From positions 1,302,001-1,366,000 of the forward strand of contig NZ_CP107834.1 of assembly GCF_036346595.1 (NCBI RefSeq): a stretch of DNA of 64,000 bases. Reading direction: 5' to 3'. Shown here piece by piece: positions 54,724 through 64,000 of the stretch. How positions within the stretch are numbered: the first letter of the stretch is position 1; each line of letters starts with the position of its first letter. The stretch comes from Streptomyces sp. NBC_00525. Lineage in GTDB: Bacteria > Actinomycetota > Actinomycetes > Streptomycetales > Streptomycetaceae. A program made the translations under genes and the position numbers. The notes below the pieces were generated by a model, which did no database searches, had not been told where the DNA came from, and saw nothing but the letters and a program-made list of their open reading frames with translations.

Positions 54724-55206
54724 TCAGGGGGCCAGCGCCGAGCCGAACGGCAGGTTCCGGACAAGGGTGAAAACCAGCAGCAGGGCCCCGATCGCCCACC
54801 AGTGCACCGGCCGCAGGCCGATCCGCAGGGGCTTGCCGCGCACCTCGCGGACCAGCCACACGGCCCACAGGACGGCGAAGATCGCGTACCCGGCGACGGC
54901 CAGGGCGTTGGCGCCGAAGGCGGCGGCGAGGTCGCCGTGGGCGAAGGCGTGGGCGCTGCGCAGGCCGCCGCAGCCGGGGCAGTAGATGCCGGTGAACCGC
55001 AGCAGCGGGCAGACGGGGTAGTGGCCGGGCTGGTTCGGGTCCACCGTGGCGACGTAGCCGAAGGCGCCGATGACGGCGGCCAGCACCCCGGCCGGGACGG
55101 CGATCCGGCGCAGCCGGGAGGCCCCGGCGGGGGCGGTGGGGAAGAGCGGCGGCGGGCCGGAGGCGGGTCCGGGGGCCGCGGGGGCGGGGTTCGGTGAGGC
55201 GTCCAC
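54724..55206 (-). CDS. DUF2752 family membrane protein
   Basis: The 160-residue protein starts at GTG 55206 with a Pro/Ala-rich cytoplasmic stretch of 30 residues. DUF2752 is recognised by [36 protein letters not shown], with three Cys and a CPGCGGLR motif. Three membrane segments are likely (about 38-56, 90-115 and 135-150). No function is established for the family; the Cys motif could bind metal or be redox-active. It is always seen near trpC in Streptomyces, to my recollection, and lies 125 bp upstream of trpC here. Confidence 0.85.
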   Translation of the reverse strand: MDASPNPAPAAPGPASGPPPLFPTAPAGASRLRRIAVPAGVLAAVIGAFGYVATVDPNQPGHYPVCPLLRFTGIYCPGCGGLRSAHAFAHGDLAAAFGANALAVAGYAIFAVLWAVWLVREVRGKPLRIGLRPVHWWAIGALLLVFTLVRNLPFGSALAP

Positions 55207-55233
55207 CCGGTGATTGTCGCCGCTGACGCGGAA

Positions 55234-55260
55234 AGGCGCAGCCCGGTCCGGGCTGCGCCT
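55234..55260 (-). terminator. Hairpin between the HGxxPAAW and DUF2752 genes
   Basis: AGGCGCAGCCC (55234-55244) pairs with GGGCTGCGCCT (55250-55260) around a 5-nt loop. It lies 21 bp beyond the stop of the HGxxPAAW gene and 28 bp before the DUF2752 start, so it may partially separate the two. Confidence 0.72.
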
Positions 55261-55280
55261 CGCGTGCGTACGTCCGGGGG

Positions 55281-55529
55281 TCAGGACGCCTGCGCCTGGC
55301 CGGCGCGGGCACGGGCGGCGGTCAGCTCGGCCGACTCCTTCGGCGCGCCGAGGCCGGCGGCCTTCATGCCGACGCCGACGACACCACCGAGAAGGACGAC
55401 GCCCATGCCGGCCCAGAAGCCGAGCGGGTTGGCCGCGACCATGAAGACGCCCGCGACGCAGAAGCCGATGAAGGCGATGATGACACCGGTCCAGGCGGCC
55501 GGGGTGTGTCCGTGGCTGCTGCCCGCCAT
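55281..55529 (-). CDS. HGxxPAAW motif membrane protein
   Basis: The 82-residue protein carries the name-giving motif HGHTPAAW (residues 6-13), then two membrane segments ([20 protein letters not shown] and [21 protein letters not shown]) and an Ala-rich tail. This actinobacterial family has no known function but is conserved beside trp genes. ATG 55529 has GAGGAGCAACTC upstream. It lies between the TIGR02234-type gene and the DUF2752 gene, all on the trp strand, so a link to tryptophan metabolism or transport is possible but unproven. Confidence 0.88.
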   Translation of the reverse strand: MAGSSHGHTPAAWTGVIIAFIGFCVAGVFMVAANPLGFWAGMGVVLLGGVVGVGMKAAGLGAPKESAELTAARARAGQAQAS

Positions 55530-55650
55530 GAGTTGCTCCTCGTTGGTGTTGCGCTGTTGGAATCGCTCGGGTCGCTGTGCCCACGGCCCGTGCCGCTGTG
55601 CCAGCTCGCTGTCATTGTCCCGTACGTGTGGGTAGGACGTGAGCTGGGGG

Positions 55651-56307
55651 TCATGCCTCGCGCGTCGGGTCCTCGCCGCGGTCCAGGGCCTTCCACAGAT
55701 CCTCGGGCCGGTCCGGGTCGAGGGGGCGGGGGGCCTTGCGGGGGCGGGGGGTTCCGTCGCGCTCGTAGCGCCCGGACATCGTGGGCCAGCGGTTGCCGTA
55801 GCGCAGGGCGAGCAGCCCGGCGAGCAGGATCAGCAGTCCGCCGGCCGCCGTGACGTAGGGCCAGGCGGTGTGGCTGAGGGCGGTGATGGTGGTGGCGGTG
55901 TCGCCGCTGGTCTGCGCGGCCTTCTCGTCGAGCGCGGCGCTGTCGGACGCGCCGAGGAAGGCGCTGAGCGCGGCGCCGAGTCCGCTGAGCGCGAGGAGTC
56001 CGGCGACCAGGCGCCGGCTGTTGCCGCGCACGGCGAAGACGGCCACCAGGGCGGCCAGGCCGACGATCGCGAGGGCGGCGGGGAGTCCGGTGACGTCCTG
56101 GCCGTCCGCGCTGAGCGGGAGGGCGCCGCCGCCGACCGGGGCCGTGCCCTCGGCCCAGGTGCGTCCGGAGGCGAGCAGGACGACGGTCGCGCCGGCCGCC
56201 CCGAGGAGCAGGCCGGCGGCCAGGGTGCGGCGGCTTCCCGGCGCGTCGGGCGCGGCGGCGGCTTCGGCACGGGGCTGGGGTACGGGGACGGCACTCACGT
56301 ACTCCAC
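55651..56307 (-). CDS. Trp biosynthesis-associated membrane protein (TIGR02234 type)
   Basis: The 218-residue protein has four membrane segments (about residues 27-47, 75-92, 98-118 and 148-168) separated by an extracytoplasmic loop with GRTWAEG near residue 48, matching the actinobacterial family annotated as tryptophan-associated transmembrane protein. The C-terminal 45 residues are cytoplasmic, basic and Pro-rich. The start could be ATG 56307 (MEYVSAVPVP) or GTG 56295. It lies 58 bp downstream of trpE. The biochemical role is unknown; its constant position next to trpE is the only clue. Confidence 0.85.
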   Translation of the reverse strand: MEYVSAVPVPQPRAEAAAAPDAPGSRRTLAAGLLLGAAGATVVLLASGRTWAEGTAPVGGGALPLSADGQDVTGLPAALAIVGLAALVAVFAVRGNSRRLVAGLLALSGLGAALSAFLGASDSAALDEKAAQTSGDTATTITALSHTAWPYVTAAGGLLILLAGLLALRYGNRWPTMSGRYERDGTPRPRKAPRPLDPDRPEDLWKALDRGEDPTREA

Positions 56308-56365
56308 TATCCCTCACCCGCCCCGAACGCCCCACCGCGCCCCTCGGCGCAGCGCGGCGGGCAGG

Positions 56366-57853
56366 TCAGGCGCCGCCCAGCCGGTTGGCGGTGTGGACGG
56401 CGCGCAGGACGGCCGCGGCCTTGTTGCGGCACTCGGTGTCCTCGGCGGCCGGGTCGGAGTCGGCGACGACGCCCGCGCCGGCCTGGACGTAGGCGGTGCC
56501 GTCGCGCAGCAGGGCGGTGCGGATGGCGATGGCGGTGTCGGAGTCCCCGGCGAAGTCGAGGTAGCCGACGCAGCCGCCGTACAGGCCGCGGCGGGTGGGT
56601 TCCAGTTCCTCGATGATCTGGAGGGCGCGGGGCTTGGGGGCGCCGGAGAGGGTGCCGGCGGGGAAGCAGGCGGTCAGCACGTCGAAGGCGGTGCGGCCCT
56701 CGGCGACCCGGCCGGTGACCGTGGACACGATGTGCATGACGTGGGAGTAGCGCTCGATGGACATGAAGTCGACGACCTCGACGCTGCCCGGCTCGCAGAC
56801 CCGGCCCAGGTCGTTGCGGCCGAGGTCGACGAGCATCAGGTGCTCGGCGCGTTCCTTGGGGTCGGCGAGGAGTTCCTCGGCGAGGGCCTGGTCCTCCTGC
56901 GGGGTGGCGCCGCGGTGCCGGGTGCCGGCGATGGGGTGGACCATGGCCCGGCCGTCCTCGACCTTGACCAGGGCCTCGGGGCTGGAGCCGGCGACGTCGA
57001 AGCCGTCGAACCGGAAGAGGTACATGTACGGCGAGGGATTGGTGGCGCGCAGCACCCGGTAGACGTCCAGGGCGCTCGCCGTGCACGGGGTCTCGAAGCG
57101 CTGCGAGGGGACGACCTGGAAGGCCTCGCCGGCCCGGATGCGCTCCTTCACGTCCTCGACGGCGTCCTGGTAGGCGGGGCCGCCCCAGAGCGCGGTGTAC
57201 GGGGGGAGTTCGGAGGGCGGCAGGGTGGCGGGGGCGTTCTCGACGGGACGGCGCAGGTCGCGTTCCATGGCGTCGAGGCGGGCGACGGCGTCGGCGTGCG
57301 CCTCGTCCACGCCGGTGGCCAGGTCGTTGTGGTTGATGGCGTTGGCGATGAGCAGGACGCTGCCGTCCCAGTGGTCCAGGACCGCCAGGTCGGAGGTGAG
57401 CAGCATGGTCAGCTCGGGGAGCGCGAGGTCGTCGCGGGCGCTGTCGCCGATCTTCTCCAGGCGGCGCACGATGTCGTAGCCGAGGTAGCCGACCATGCCT
57501 CCGGTGAAGGGCGGCAGGCCGGTCTCGCGGTCGTGCGGGGTGTGCAGGGCCTCGATGGTGGCGCGCAGGGCGTGCAGCGGGTCGCCGTCGACGGGGACGC
57601 CGACGGGCGGGGTGCCGAGCCAGTGGGCCGCGCCGTCGCGGGTGGTGAGCGTGGCGGCGCTGCGTACGCCGATGAAGGAGTAGCGCGACCAGGTGCGGCC
57701 GTTCTCCGCGGATTCGAGGAGGAAGGTGCCGGTGCGCTCGCCCGCGAGCTTGCGGTAGAGGCCGACCGGGGTGTCGCCGTCCGCGAGGAGGCGGCGGGTG
57801 ACGGGGATGACGCGCCGGTCGACGGCCAGCTTGCGGAAGGTGTCGAGGTCCAT
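56366..57853 (-). CDS. trpE: Anthranilate synthase component I
   Basis: The 495-residue chorismate-binding enzyme makes anthranilate with a glutaminase partner (TrpG), which is not in this window. The feedback tryptophan-binding LLES motif is at 45-48. The catalytic domain has [13 protein letters not shown], the [21 protein letters not shown] block, [39 protein letters not shown] and the C-terminal [24 protein letters not shown] 57853 is 11 bp after the hisI stop, so it is probably transcribed with hisI. There is no room for a classical attenuator between them. Confidence 0.96.
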   Translation of the reverse strand: MDLDTFRKLAVDRRVIPVTRRLLADGDTPVGLYRKLAGERTGTFLLESAENGRTWSRYSFIGVRSAATLTTRDGAAHWLGTPPVGVPVDGDPLHALRATIEALHTPHDRETGLPPFTGGMVGYLGYDIVRRLEKIGDSARDDLALPELTMLLTSDLAVLDHWDGSVLLIANAINHNDLATGVDEAHADAVARLDAMERDLRRPVENAPATLPPSELPPYTALWGGPAYQDAVEDVKERIRAGEAFQVVPSQRFETPCTASALDVYRVLRATNPSPYMYLFRFDGFDVAGSSPEALVKVEDGRAMVHPIAGTRHRGATPQEDQALAEELLADPKERAEHLMLVDLGRNDLGRVCEPGSVEVVDFMSIERYSHVMHIVSTVTGRVAEGRTAFDVLTACFPAGTLSGAPKPRALQIIEELEPTRRGLYGGCVGYLDFAGDSDTAIAIRTALLRDGTAYVQAGAGVVADSDPAAEDTECRNKAAAVLRAVHTANRLGGA

Positions 57854-57864
57854 GGCCGCAGACC

Positions 57865-58248
57865 CTACTGTCCCCGGAAGAGGACGTCGTCGTCGAAGCA
57901 GGTGCGGGCGCCGGTGTGGCAGGCGGCGCCGGTCTGGTCGACCCTGACCAGGACGGTGTCTGCGTCGCAGTCGAGGGCGACGGACTTGACGAGCTGGATG
58001 TGGCCGGAGGTGTCGCCCTTGACCCAGTACTCCTGGCGGCTGCGCGACCAGTAGGTGCAGCGGCCGGTGGTGAGGGTGCGGTGCAGCGCCTCGTCGTCCA
58101 TCCAGCCGAGCATCAGTACCTCGCCGGTGTCGTACTGCTGGGCGATGGCCGGGACCAGCCCGTCGGCGCCGCGCTTGAGGCGGGCGGCGACGGCCGGATC
58201 GAGGTCGCTGGCGGTGCGGGGGGTGCCGGGCGGGGGCGTGCTGGTCAT
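57865..58248 (-). CDS. hisI: Phosphoribosyl-AMP cyclohydrolase
   Basis: The 127-residue enzyme opens the purine ring of phosphoribosyl-AMP in histidine synthesis. Zinc and magnesium ligands are visible: [26 protein letters not shown] contains the three Asp and the Cys set, and [23 protein letters not shown] is the substrate region. The length fits the monofunctional actinobacterial enzyme; hisE is separate and not here. ATG 58248 is used, with ATG 58257 as an alternative. It lies 11 bp before trpE, so a histidine gene leads a tryptophan gene, and it is divergent from the TIGR03085-type gene. Confidence 0.95.
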   Translation of the reverse strand: MTSTPPPGTPRTASDLDPAVAARLKRGADGLVPAIAQQYDTGEVLMLGWMDDEALHRTLTTGRCTYWSRSRQEYWVKGDTSGHIQLVKSVALDCDADTVLVRVDQTGAACHTGARTCFDDDVLFRGQ

Positions 58249-58333
58249 GGGGACCATTGTGCCGTGGTGGCGCGGGGTGTCCGGAGGTGCGTCCACTGGG
58301 CGGACGGGCGGCGGCGGTCGTACGCTGGCGGGC

Positions 58334-58966
58334 ATGTCGACCCATGCCAAGCGCGAACGTCTTCTGCTCGCCGACCTGTTGGAGGCGGCGGGTCCACATG
58401 CCCCGACGCTGTGCCAGGGCTGGACGGCCCGTGATCTCGCGGCCCATGTGGTGGTGCGCGAGCGGCGGCCGGACGCGGCGGCCGGGCTCGTCATCGGGCC
58501 GTTGAAGGGCCGCCGGGACCGGGTGATGGCCGAGTTCACGGCGAAGCCGTACGAGGAGCTGATCCAGCTCATCCGTACGGGCCCGCCCCGGATGTCGCCG
58601 TTCGGCCTGAAGCAGGTGGACGAGGCGGCGAACACGGTGGAGTTCTATGTGCACGCGGAGGACGTGCGCCGGGCGCAGCCGGACTGGTCGCCCCGCGAGC
58701 TGGACCCGGTCTTCTCGGATGTGCTGTGGTCGCGTACGGAGAAGGCGGCGCGGATGCTGGGCCGGAAGGCGCCCGTGGGGCTGGTGCTGCGCCGCCCGGA
58801 CGGGCAGACCGCGGTGGCGCACCGGGGGGCGCCGGTGGTGACGGTGACCGGTGAGCCGGGCGAGCTGCTGCTGTTCGCGTTCGGGCGGCAGGAGGCGGCG
58901 CGGGTGGAGCTGGAGGGCGAGCCGGACGCGATCGGCCGGATGACGACGGCGAAGCTGGGCATGTAG
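58334..58966 (+). CDS. TIGR03085 family metal-binding protein
   Basis: The 210-residue protein of the DinB/maleylpyruvate-isomerase-like fold is recognised by [42 protein letters not shown] at the N-terminus. His residues in AAHVVV, and later in [16 protein letters not shown], form the expected metal site. The C-terminal part (about residues 130-205) resembles an SCP-like or wHTH extension. A TACGCT -10-like element lies 7 bp before ATG 58334, so the mRNA may be leaderless. The family is often tied to mycothiol-dependent chemistry, but no reaction is assigned. A strong bidirectional terminator separates it from hisF. Confidence 0.83.
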   Translation: MSTHAKRERLLLADLLEAAGPHAPTLCQGWTARDLAAHVVVRERRPDAAAGLVIGPLKGRRDRVMAEFTAKPYEELIQLIRTGPPRMSPFGLKQVDEAANTVEFYVHAEDVRRAQPDWSPRELDPVFSDVLWSRTEKAARMLGRKAPVGLVLRRPDGQTAVAHRGAPVVTVTGEPGELLLFAFGRQEAARVELEGEPDAIGRMTTAKLGM

Positions 58967-59001
58967 CCGGTGCACGCGCCCGCCCCGGCCGGGCGGGCAT
59001 G

Positions 59002-59037
59002 CCGCGGGGCGCCCTCCCGGTGGAGGGCGCCCCGCGG
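59002..59037. terminator. Bidirectional terminator between the TIGR03085 gene and hisF
   Basis: A perfect 16-bp stem (59002-59017 with 59022-59037) closes a CGGT loop between convergent genes. It marks the end of the histidine operon at hisF. Confidence 0.88.
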
Positions 59038-59061
59038 TGGTGCACGCGTACGAAGGGCCGG

Positions 59062-59817
59062 TCAGCGCACCGGGTGTCCGGCTTCCGCGAGCGCGCCCTT
59101 GACCTCGGAGATGCGCAGATCGCCGAAGTGGAAGACGGACGCGGCCAGGACGGCGTCGGCTCCGGCGTCCACGGCGGGCGCGAAGTCGGCGAGCCGGCCC
59201 GCGCCGCCGGAGGCGATGACGGGCACCCGGACGTGCTCGCGGACGGCGGCGATCATCTCGGTGTCGTAGCCGTCCTTCGTGCCGTCGGCGTCCATCGAGT
59301 TGAGCAGGATCTCGCCCGCGCCCAGTTCGGCGGCCCGGTGCGCCCACTCGACGGCGTCGATGCCGGTGCCCCGGCGGCCGCCGTGCGTGGTGACCTCGAA
59401 GGTGCCTTCGGGGGTGCGCCGGGCGTCCACCGAGAGGACCAGGACCTGGCGGCCGAACCGCTCGGCGATCTCCCGGATCAGCTCGGGGCGGGCGATGGCC
59501 GCGGTGTTGACGCCGACCTTGTCCGCGCCGGCCCGCAGCAGCTTGTCGACGTCCTGCGGGGTGCGGACGCCGCCGCCCACGGTGAGCGGGATGAACACCT
59601 GCTCGGCGGTGCGGCGCACCACGTCGTAGGTGGTCTCGCGGTCGCCGCTGGAGGCGGTGATGTCCAGGAAGGTCAGCTCGTCGGCGCCCTCGGCGTCGTA
59701 CAGCTTGGCCATCTCGACGGGGTCGCCCGCGTCCCGCAGGTTCTTGAAGTTGACGCCCTTGACGACCCGGCCGTTGTCCACGTCGAGGCAGGGGATGACG
59801 CGTACCGCGAGGGTCAT
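59062..59817 (-). CDS. hisF: Imidazole glycerol phosphate synthase, cyclase subunit
   Basis: The 251-residue TIM-barrel cyclase uses ammonia from HisH to form imidazole glycerol phosphate and AICAR. Catalytic Asp12 lies in [13 protein letters not shown] and Asp131 in VLSVDARRT; phosphate loops are VGGGVRT, NTAAI and ASGGAG. The length is normal. ATG 59817 overlaps the ridA-like stop (ATGA). It is the last gene of the his operon in this window. HisH, its partner, lies two genes upstream. Confidence 0.97.
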   Translation of the reverse strand: MTLAVRVIPCLDVDNGRVVKGVNFKNLRDAGDPVEMAKLYDAEGADELTFLDITASSGDRETTYDVVRRTAEQVFIPLTVGGGVRTPQDVDKLLRAGADKVGVNTAAIARPELIREIAERFGRQVLVLSVDARRTPEGTFEVTTHGGRRGTGIDAVEWAHRAAELGAGEILLNSMDADGTKDGYDTEMIAAVREHVRVPVIASGGAGRLADFAPAVDAGADAVLAASVFHFGDLRISEVKGALAEAGHPVR

Positions 59818-60218
59818 CGCTCCTCCGCCCGGTAGGCCTCGACCTCGACCTCGACGACCAGGCTCGGGTCGACGAAGCCGGAGACGACGACCATGGTCGC
59901 GGCGGGGCGGACGGCGTCGAACAGCTCCTTGTGGGCGCGGCCGACCTCGTCCGTGTCGCGGGCGTGCATGACGTACATCCGGGTGCGGACGACGTCCTCG
60001 CGGCCCAGGCCCAGTTCCGCCAGGGCCCGGAACGCGACCTCGAAGGCGTTGACGGTCTGCTCGTACGGGCCGCCCGCGGCGATCTCGCCGTCCACCACGG
60101 AGGTGCAGCCGGAGACCAGGACCAGGCCATCGGGGAGCCGGACGGCGCGGGAGTAGCCGAACTTCTCCTCCCAGGGGGCGCCGGAGGAGACCCGGCGCAC
60201 GGATGCGGGTCCGGTCAT
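59814..60218 (-). CDS. RidA family protein
   Basis: The 134-residue RidA/YjgF-fold protein hydrolyses reactive enamine/imine intermediates made by PLP enzymes in typical members. [27 protein letters not shown] is the N-terminal half and [25 protein letters not shown] holds the conserved Arg pair near the active-site pocket. [24 protein letters not shown] ends the fold with the conserved Glu. It is coupled by ATGA overlaps to priA upstream and hisF downstream, so it is a true member of the his operon. A role in protecting his or aminotransferase steps from imines is inference. Confidence 0.9.
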   Translation of the reverse strand: MTGPASVRRVSSGAPWEEKFGYSRAVRLPDGLVLVSGCTSVVDGEIAAGGPYEQTVNAFEVAFRALAELGLGREDVVRTRMYVMHARDTDEVGRAHKELFDAVRPAATMVVVSGFVDPSLVVEVEVEAYRAEER

Positions 60219-60940
60219 GCGGAGACCGCCTCCAGCGCCTCTTCGAGGGTGAACGCCTTCGCGTACAGGGCCTTGCCGACGATGGCGCCCTCGACGCCCG
60301 CCAGGACGAGCGAGGCGATGGCCCGCAGGTCGTCCAGCGAGGAGACGCCGCCGGAGGCGACGACGGGCTTGTCGGTGGCGGCGCAGACGTTCTTCAGGAG
60401 TTCCAGGTTGGGGCCCTGGAGGGTGCCGTCCTTGGCGATGTCGGTGACGACGTAGCGGGCGCAGCCCTCGGAGTCGAGGCGGGCCAGCGTCTCGTAGAGG
60501 TCGCCGCCGTCGCGGGTCCAGCCGCGGCCGCGCAGTGTGGTGCCGCGTACGTCGAGGCCGACGGCGATCTTGTCGCCGTGCTCGGCGATGACCTTGGCGA
60601 CCCACTCCGGGGTCTCCAGGGCCGCGGTGCCGAGGTTGACCCGGCGGCAGCCGGTGGCGAGGGCGGCGGCCAGCGAGGCGTCGTCGCGGATGCCGCCGGA
60701 CAGCTCGACCTTGATGTCCATGGCGCCGGCCACCTCGGCGATGAGGGTGCGGTTGTCCCCGGTGCCGAAGGCGGCGTCCAGGTCGACCAGGTGCAGCCAC
60801 TCGGCGCCGGCCCGCTGCCAGGCGAGCGCGGCCTCCAGCGGGGAGCCGTAGGAGGTCTCGGAGCCGGACTCGCCGTGCACCAGGCGGACCGCCTGGCCGT
60901 CGCGGACGTCTACGGCGGGGAGCAGTTCAAGCTTCGGCAT
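60215..60940 (-). CDS. priA: Bifunctional phosphoribosyl isomerase A (HisA/TrpF)
   Basis: The 241-residue TIM-barrel isomerase of actinobacteria converts both ProFAR (histidine pathway) and phosphoribosyl anthranilate (tryptophan pathway). Catalytic Asp11 is in [18 protein letters not shown]; the second catalytic Asp is in [14 protein letters not shown]; phosphate loops are SGGIRDD and [10 protein letters not shown]. The presence of trpC, trpA and trpB without trpF in this window fits dual use. It overlaps hisH by one base (TAATG) and the ridA-like gene by ATGA. Confidence 0.95.
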   Translation of the reverse strand: MPKLELLPAVDVRDGQAVRLVHGESGSETSYGSPLEAALAWQRAGAEWLHLVDLDAAFGTGDNRTLIAEVAGAMDIKVELSGGIRDDASLAAALATGCRRVNLGTAALETPEWVAKVIAEHGDKIAVGLDVRGTTLRGRGWTRDGGDLYETLARLDSEGCARYVVTDIAKDGTLQGPNLELLKNVCAATDKPVVASGGVSSLDDLRAIASLVLAGVEGAIVGKALYAKAFTLEEALEAVSA

Positions 60941-61581
60941 TACAGCGTCTCGATCCAGTTGGTCAGCAGCTGGGCGCCGGCATCGCCGGACTTCTCGGGG
61001 TGGAACTGGGTGGCCCACAGCGCGCCGTTCTCCACGGCGGCCACGAACCGTTCGCCGTGCGTGGCCCAGGTGACCCCGGGGGCACGGATCTTGGCGTTGG
61101 TGACTTCGAGGTTCCAGTCGTGCGCCGCGTAGGAGTGCACGAAGTAGTACCGGGCCTCGGGGCCGAGTCCGGCGAACAGCTGGGAGTCCTCGGGGGCTTC
61201 GACGGTGTTCCAGCCCATGTGCGGGACGACGTCGGCCTTCAGCGGGCCGACGGTGCCGGGCCACTCGTCGAGTCCTTCGGTCTCCACGCCGTGCTCGATG
61301 CCGCGCTCGAACAGGATCTGCATGCCGACGCAGATGCCCATGACGGGGCGTCCGCCGGCCAGCCTGCGGCCGATGATCCACTCGCCGCGGGCCTTCTTCA
61401 GGCCCGCCATGCACGCCGAGAACGCGCCGACGCCGGGCACCAGCAGCCCGTCGGCGTTCATCGCCGTGTCGAAGTCGCGGGTGATCTCGACGTCCGCGCC
61501 GACGTGGGCGAGGGCGCGTTCGGCGGAGCGGACGTTGCCGAAGCCGTAGTCGAAGACGACGACCTTCTTCTTCGTATCCAC
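60940..61581 (-). CDS. hisH: Imidazole glycerol phosphate synthase, glutaminase subunit
   Basis: The 213-residue class I glutamine amidotransferase feeds ammonia to HisF. The nucleophile Cys84 is in [12 protein letters not shown], and the His/Glu pair is in [22 protein letters not shown] forms the oxyanion region. GTG 61581 ([23 protein letters not shown]) is the start. The gene follows the small membrane-protein gene by 19 bp and ends in a one-base overlap with priA. Confidence 0.96.
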   Translation of the reverse strand: MDTKKKVVVFDYGFGNVRSAERALAHVGADVEITRDFDTAMNADGLLVPGVGAFSACMAGLKKARGEWIIGRRLAGGRPVMGICVGMQILFERGIEHGVETEGLDEWPGTVGPLKADVVPHMGWNTVEAPEDSQLFAGLGPEARYYFVHSYAAHDWNLEVTNAKIRAPGVTWATHGERFVAAVENGALWATQFHPEKSGDAGAQLLTNWIETL

Positions 61582-61600
61582 GTGTCGTTCTCGCCGCTTC

Positions 61601-61764
61601 CTAGTCCCAGATGCCTTGGATACGCAGGACGCCCGCCACCAGGCACATCACGGAGGCGAGGGAGAGCAGCACGATGACGCCCTTGGGCATGCCCTGCTTG
61701 GAGAAGGAGTAGACCCCGCCGGCCAGGAACAGGCCGACGACGATCAGGATGGTGCTCAGGCCGG

Positions 61765-61768
<4 letters not shown>
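61601..61768 (-). CDS. Small membrane protein inside the his operon
   Basis: A 55-residue frame runs from GTG 61768, overlapping the hisB stop as GTGA, to TAG 61603-61601, 19 bp before hisH. It encodes two hydrophobic segments ([19 protein letters not shown], about 4-22, and [19 protein letters not shown], about 30-48) joined by a basic SKQGMPKG turn, and ends RIQGIWD. Third codon positions are almost all G or C and the overlap architecture matches the rest of the operon, so it is very likely a real gene. I do not recognise a function. Confidence 0.78.

Positions 61769-64000
<2,232 letters not shown>

Noticed and set aside
57854..57864. Tryptophan attenuator directly before trpE
   Set aside because: Only 11 bp separate hisI and trpE, which cannot hold a leader peptide and alternative hairpins.

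Overview
This is a very GC-rich chromosomal window from a Streptomyces-type actinomycete. The support is the codon use (third positions nearly all G or C), frequent GTG starts, ATGA/GTGA start-stop overlaps, the bifunctional PriA isomerase in the his operon, an ANTAR response regulator, HGxxPAAW and TIGR02234-type membrane proteins in the trp region, and a small TrpM-like gene between trpC and trpB. From memory, the order polA ... liv ... pyk ... gltDB ... lgt-trpABMC ... trpE-hisI ... hisFA-H-B-C-D matches the S. coelicolor core chromosome near SCO2003-SCO2054. I see no prophage, insertion sequence or CRISPR array. There are 56 protein genes (the last cut by the window edge) and one tRNA-like gene.

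Layout. 0-6.7 kb: DUF4184 membrane protein, polA, an FdhF/YdeP-type molybdoenzyme and a PaaI-like thioesterase. 7.4-13 kb: a five-gene branched-chain amino-acid ABC transporter operon. 13-16.2 kb: ANTAR regulator, an odd short tRNA with a CAA anticodon, a stand-alone LAGLIDADG/HTH protein, and pyruvate kinase. 16.4-26.2 kb: SIMPL protein, Tat-exported nucleotidase, a coupled decarboxylase/N-monooxygenase pair resembling the first two desferrioxamine steps, aminopeptidase N, chorismate mutase and an AraC regulator. 26.3-34 kb: GH35 beta-galactosidase, a zincin with a zinc ribbon, a DEAD-box helicase, a cold-shock protein, a PPOX-fold protein, a rhomboid protease and an anion-permease-like transporter. 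34.2-41.3 kb: gltBD (glutamate synthase) and a VIT1-type metal transporter.

41.6-49.3 kb is the most unusual part: one tight seven-gene operon with four divergent ADP-ribosylglycohydrolase-family proteins, a ribokinase-family sugar kinase, a CaiB/BaiF CoA-transferase and a CitE-like lyase. The combination suggests an uncharacterised route that cleaves a ribosylated compound, phosphorylates the sugar and degrades an acid aglycone as a CoA thioester. That is inference from family membership.

49.4-64 kb: lgt, a thioredoxin-fold membrane protein, then tryptophan genes (trpA, trpB, trpM, trpC, three membrane proteins, trpE) running into histidine genes (hisI; then hisF, ridA, priA, hisH, a 55-residue membrane protein, hisB, hisC, hisD). 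PriA serves both pathways, and hisI lies 11 bp upstream of trpE, so the two pathways are physically interleaved.

Most operons are bounded by perfect 10-16 bp hairpins. Candidate regulatory sites include a TetR-type palindrome before the thioesterase gene, a PHO-box-like repeat before the nucleotidase, a long inverted repeat resembling two back-to-back iron boxes before the VIT1 gene, and a 16-bp palindrome before the seven-gene operon.
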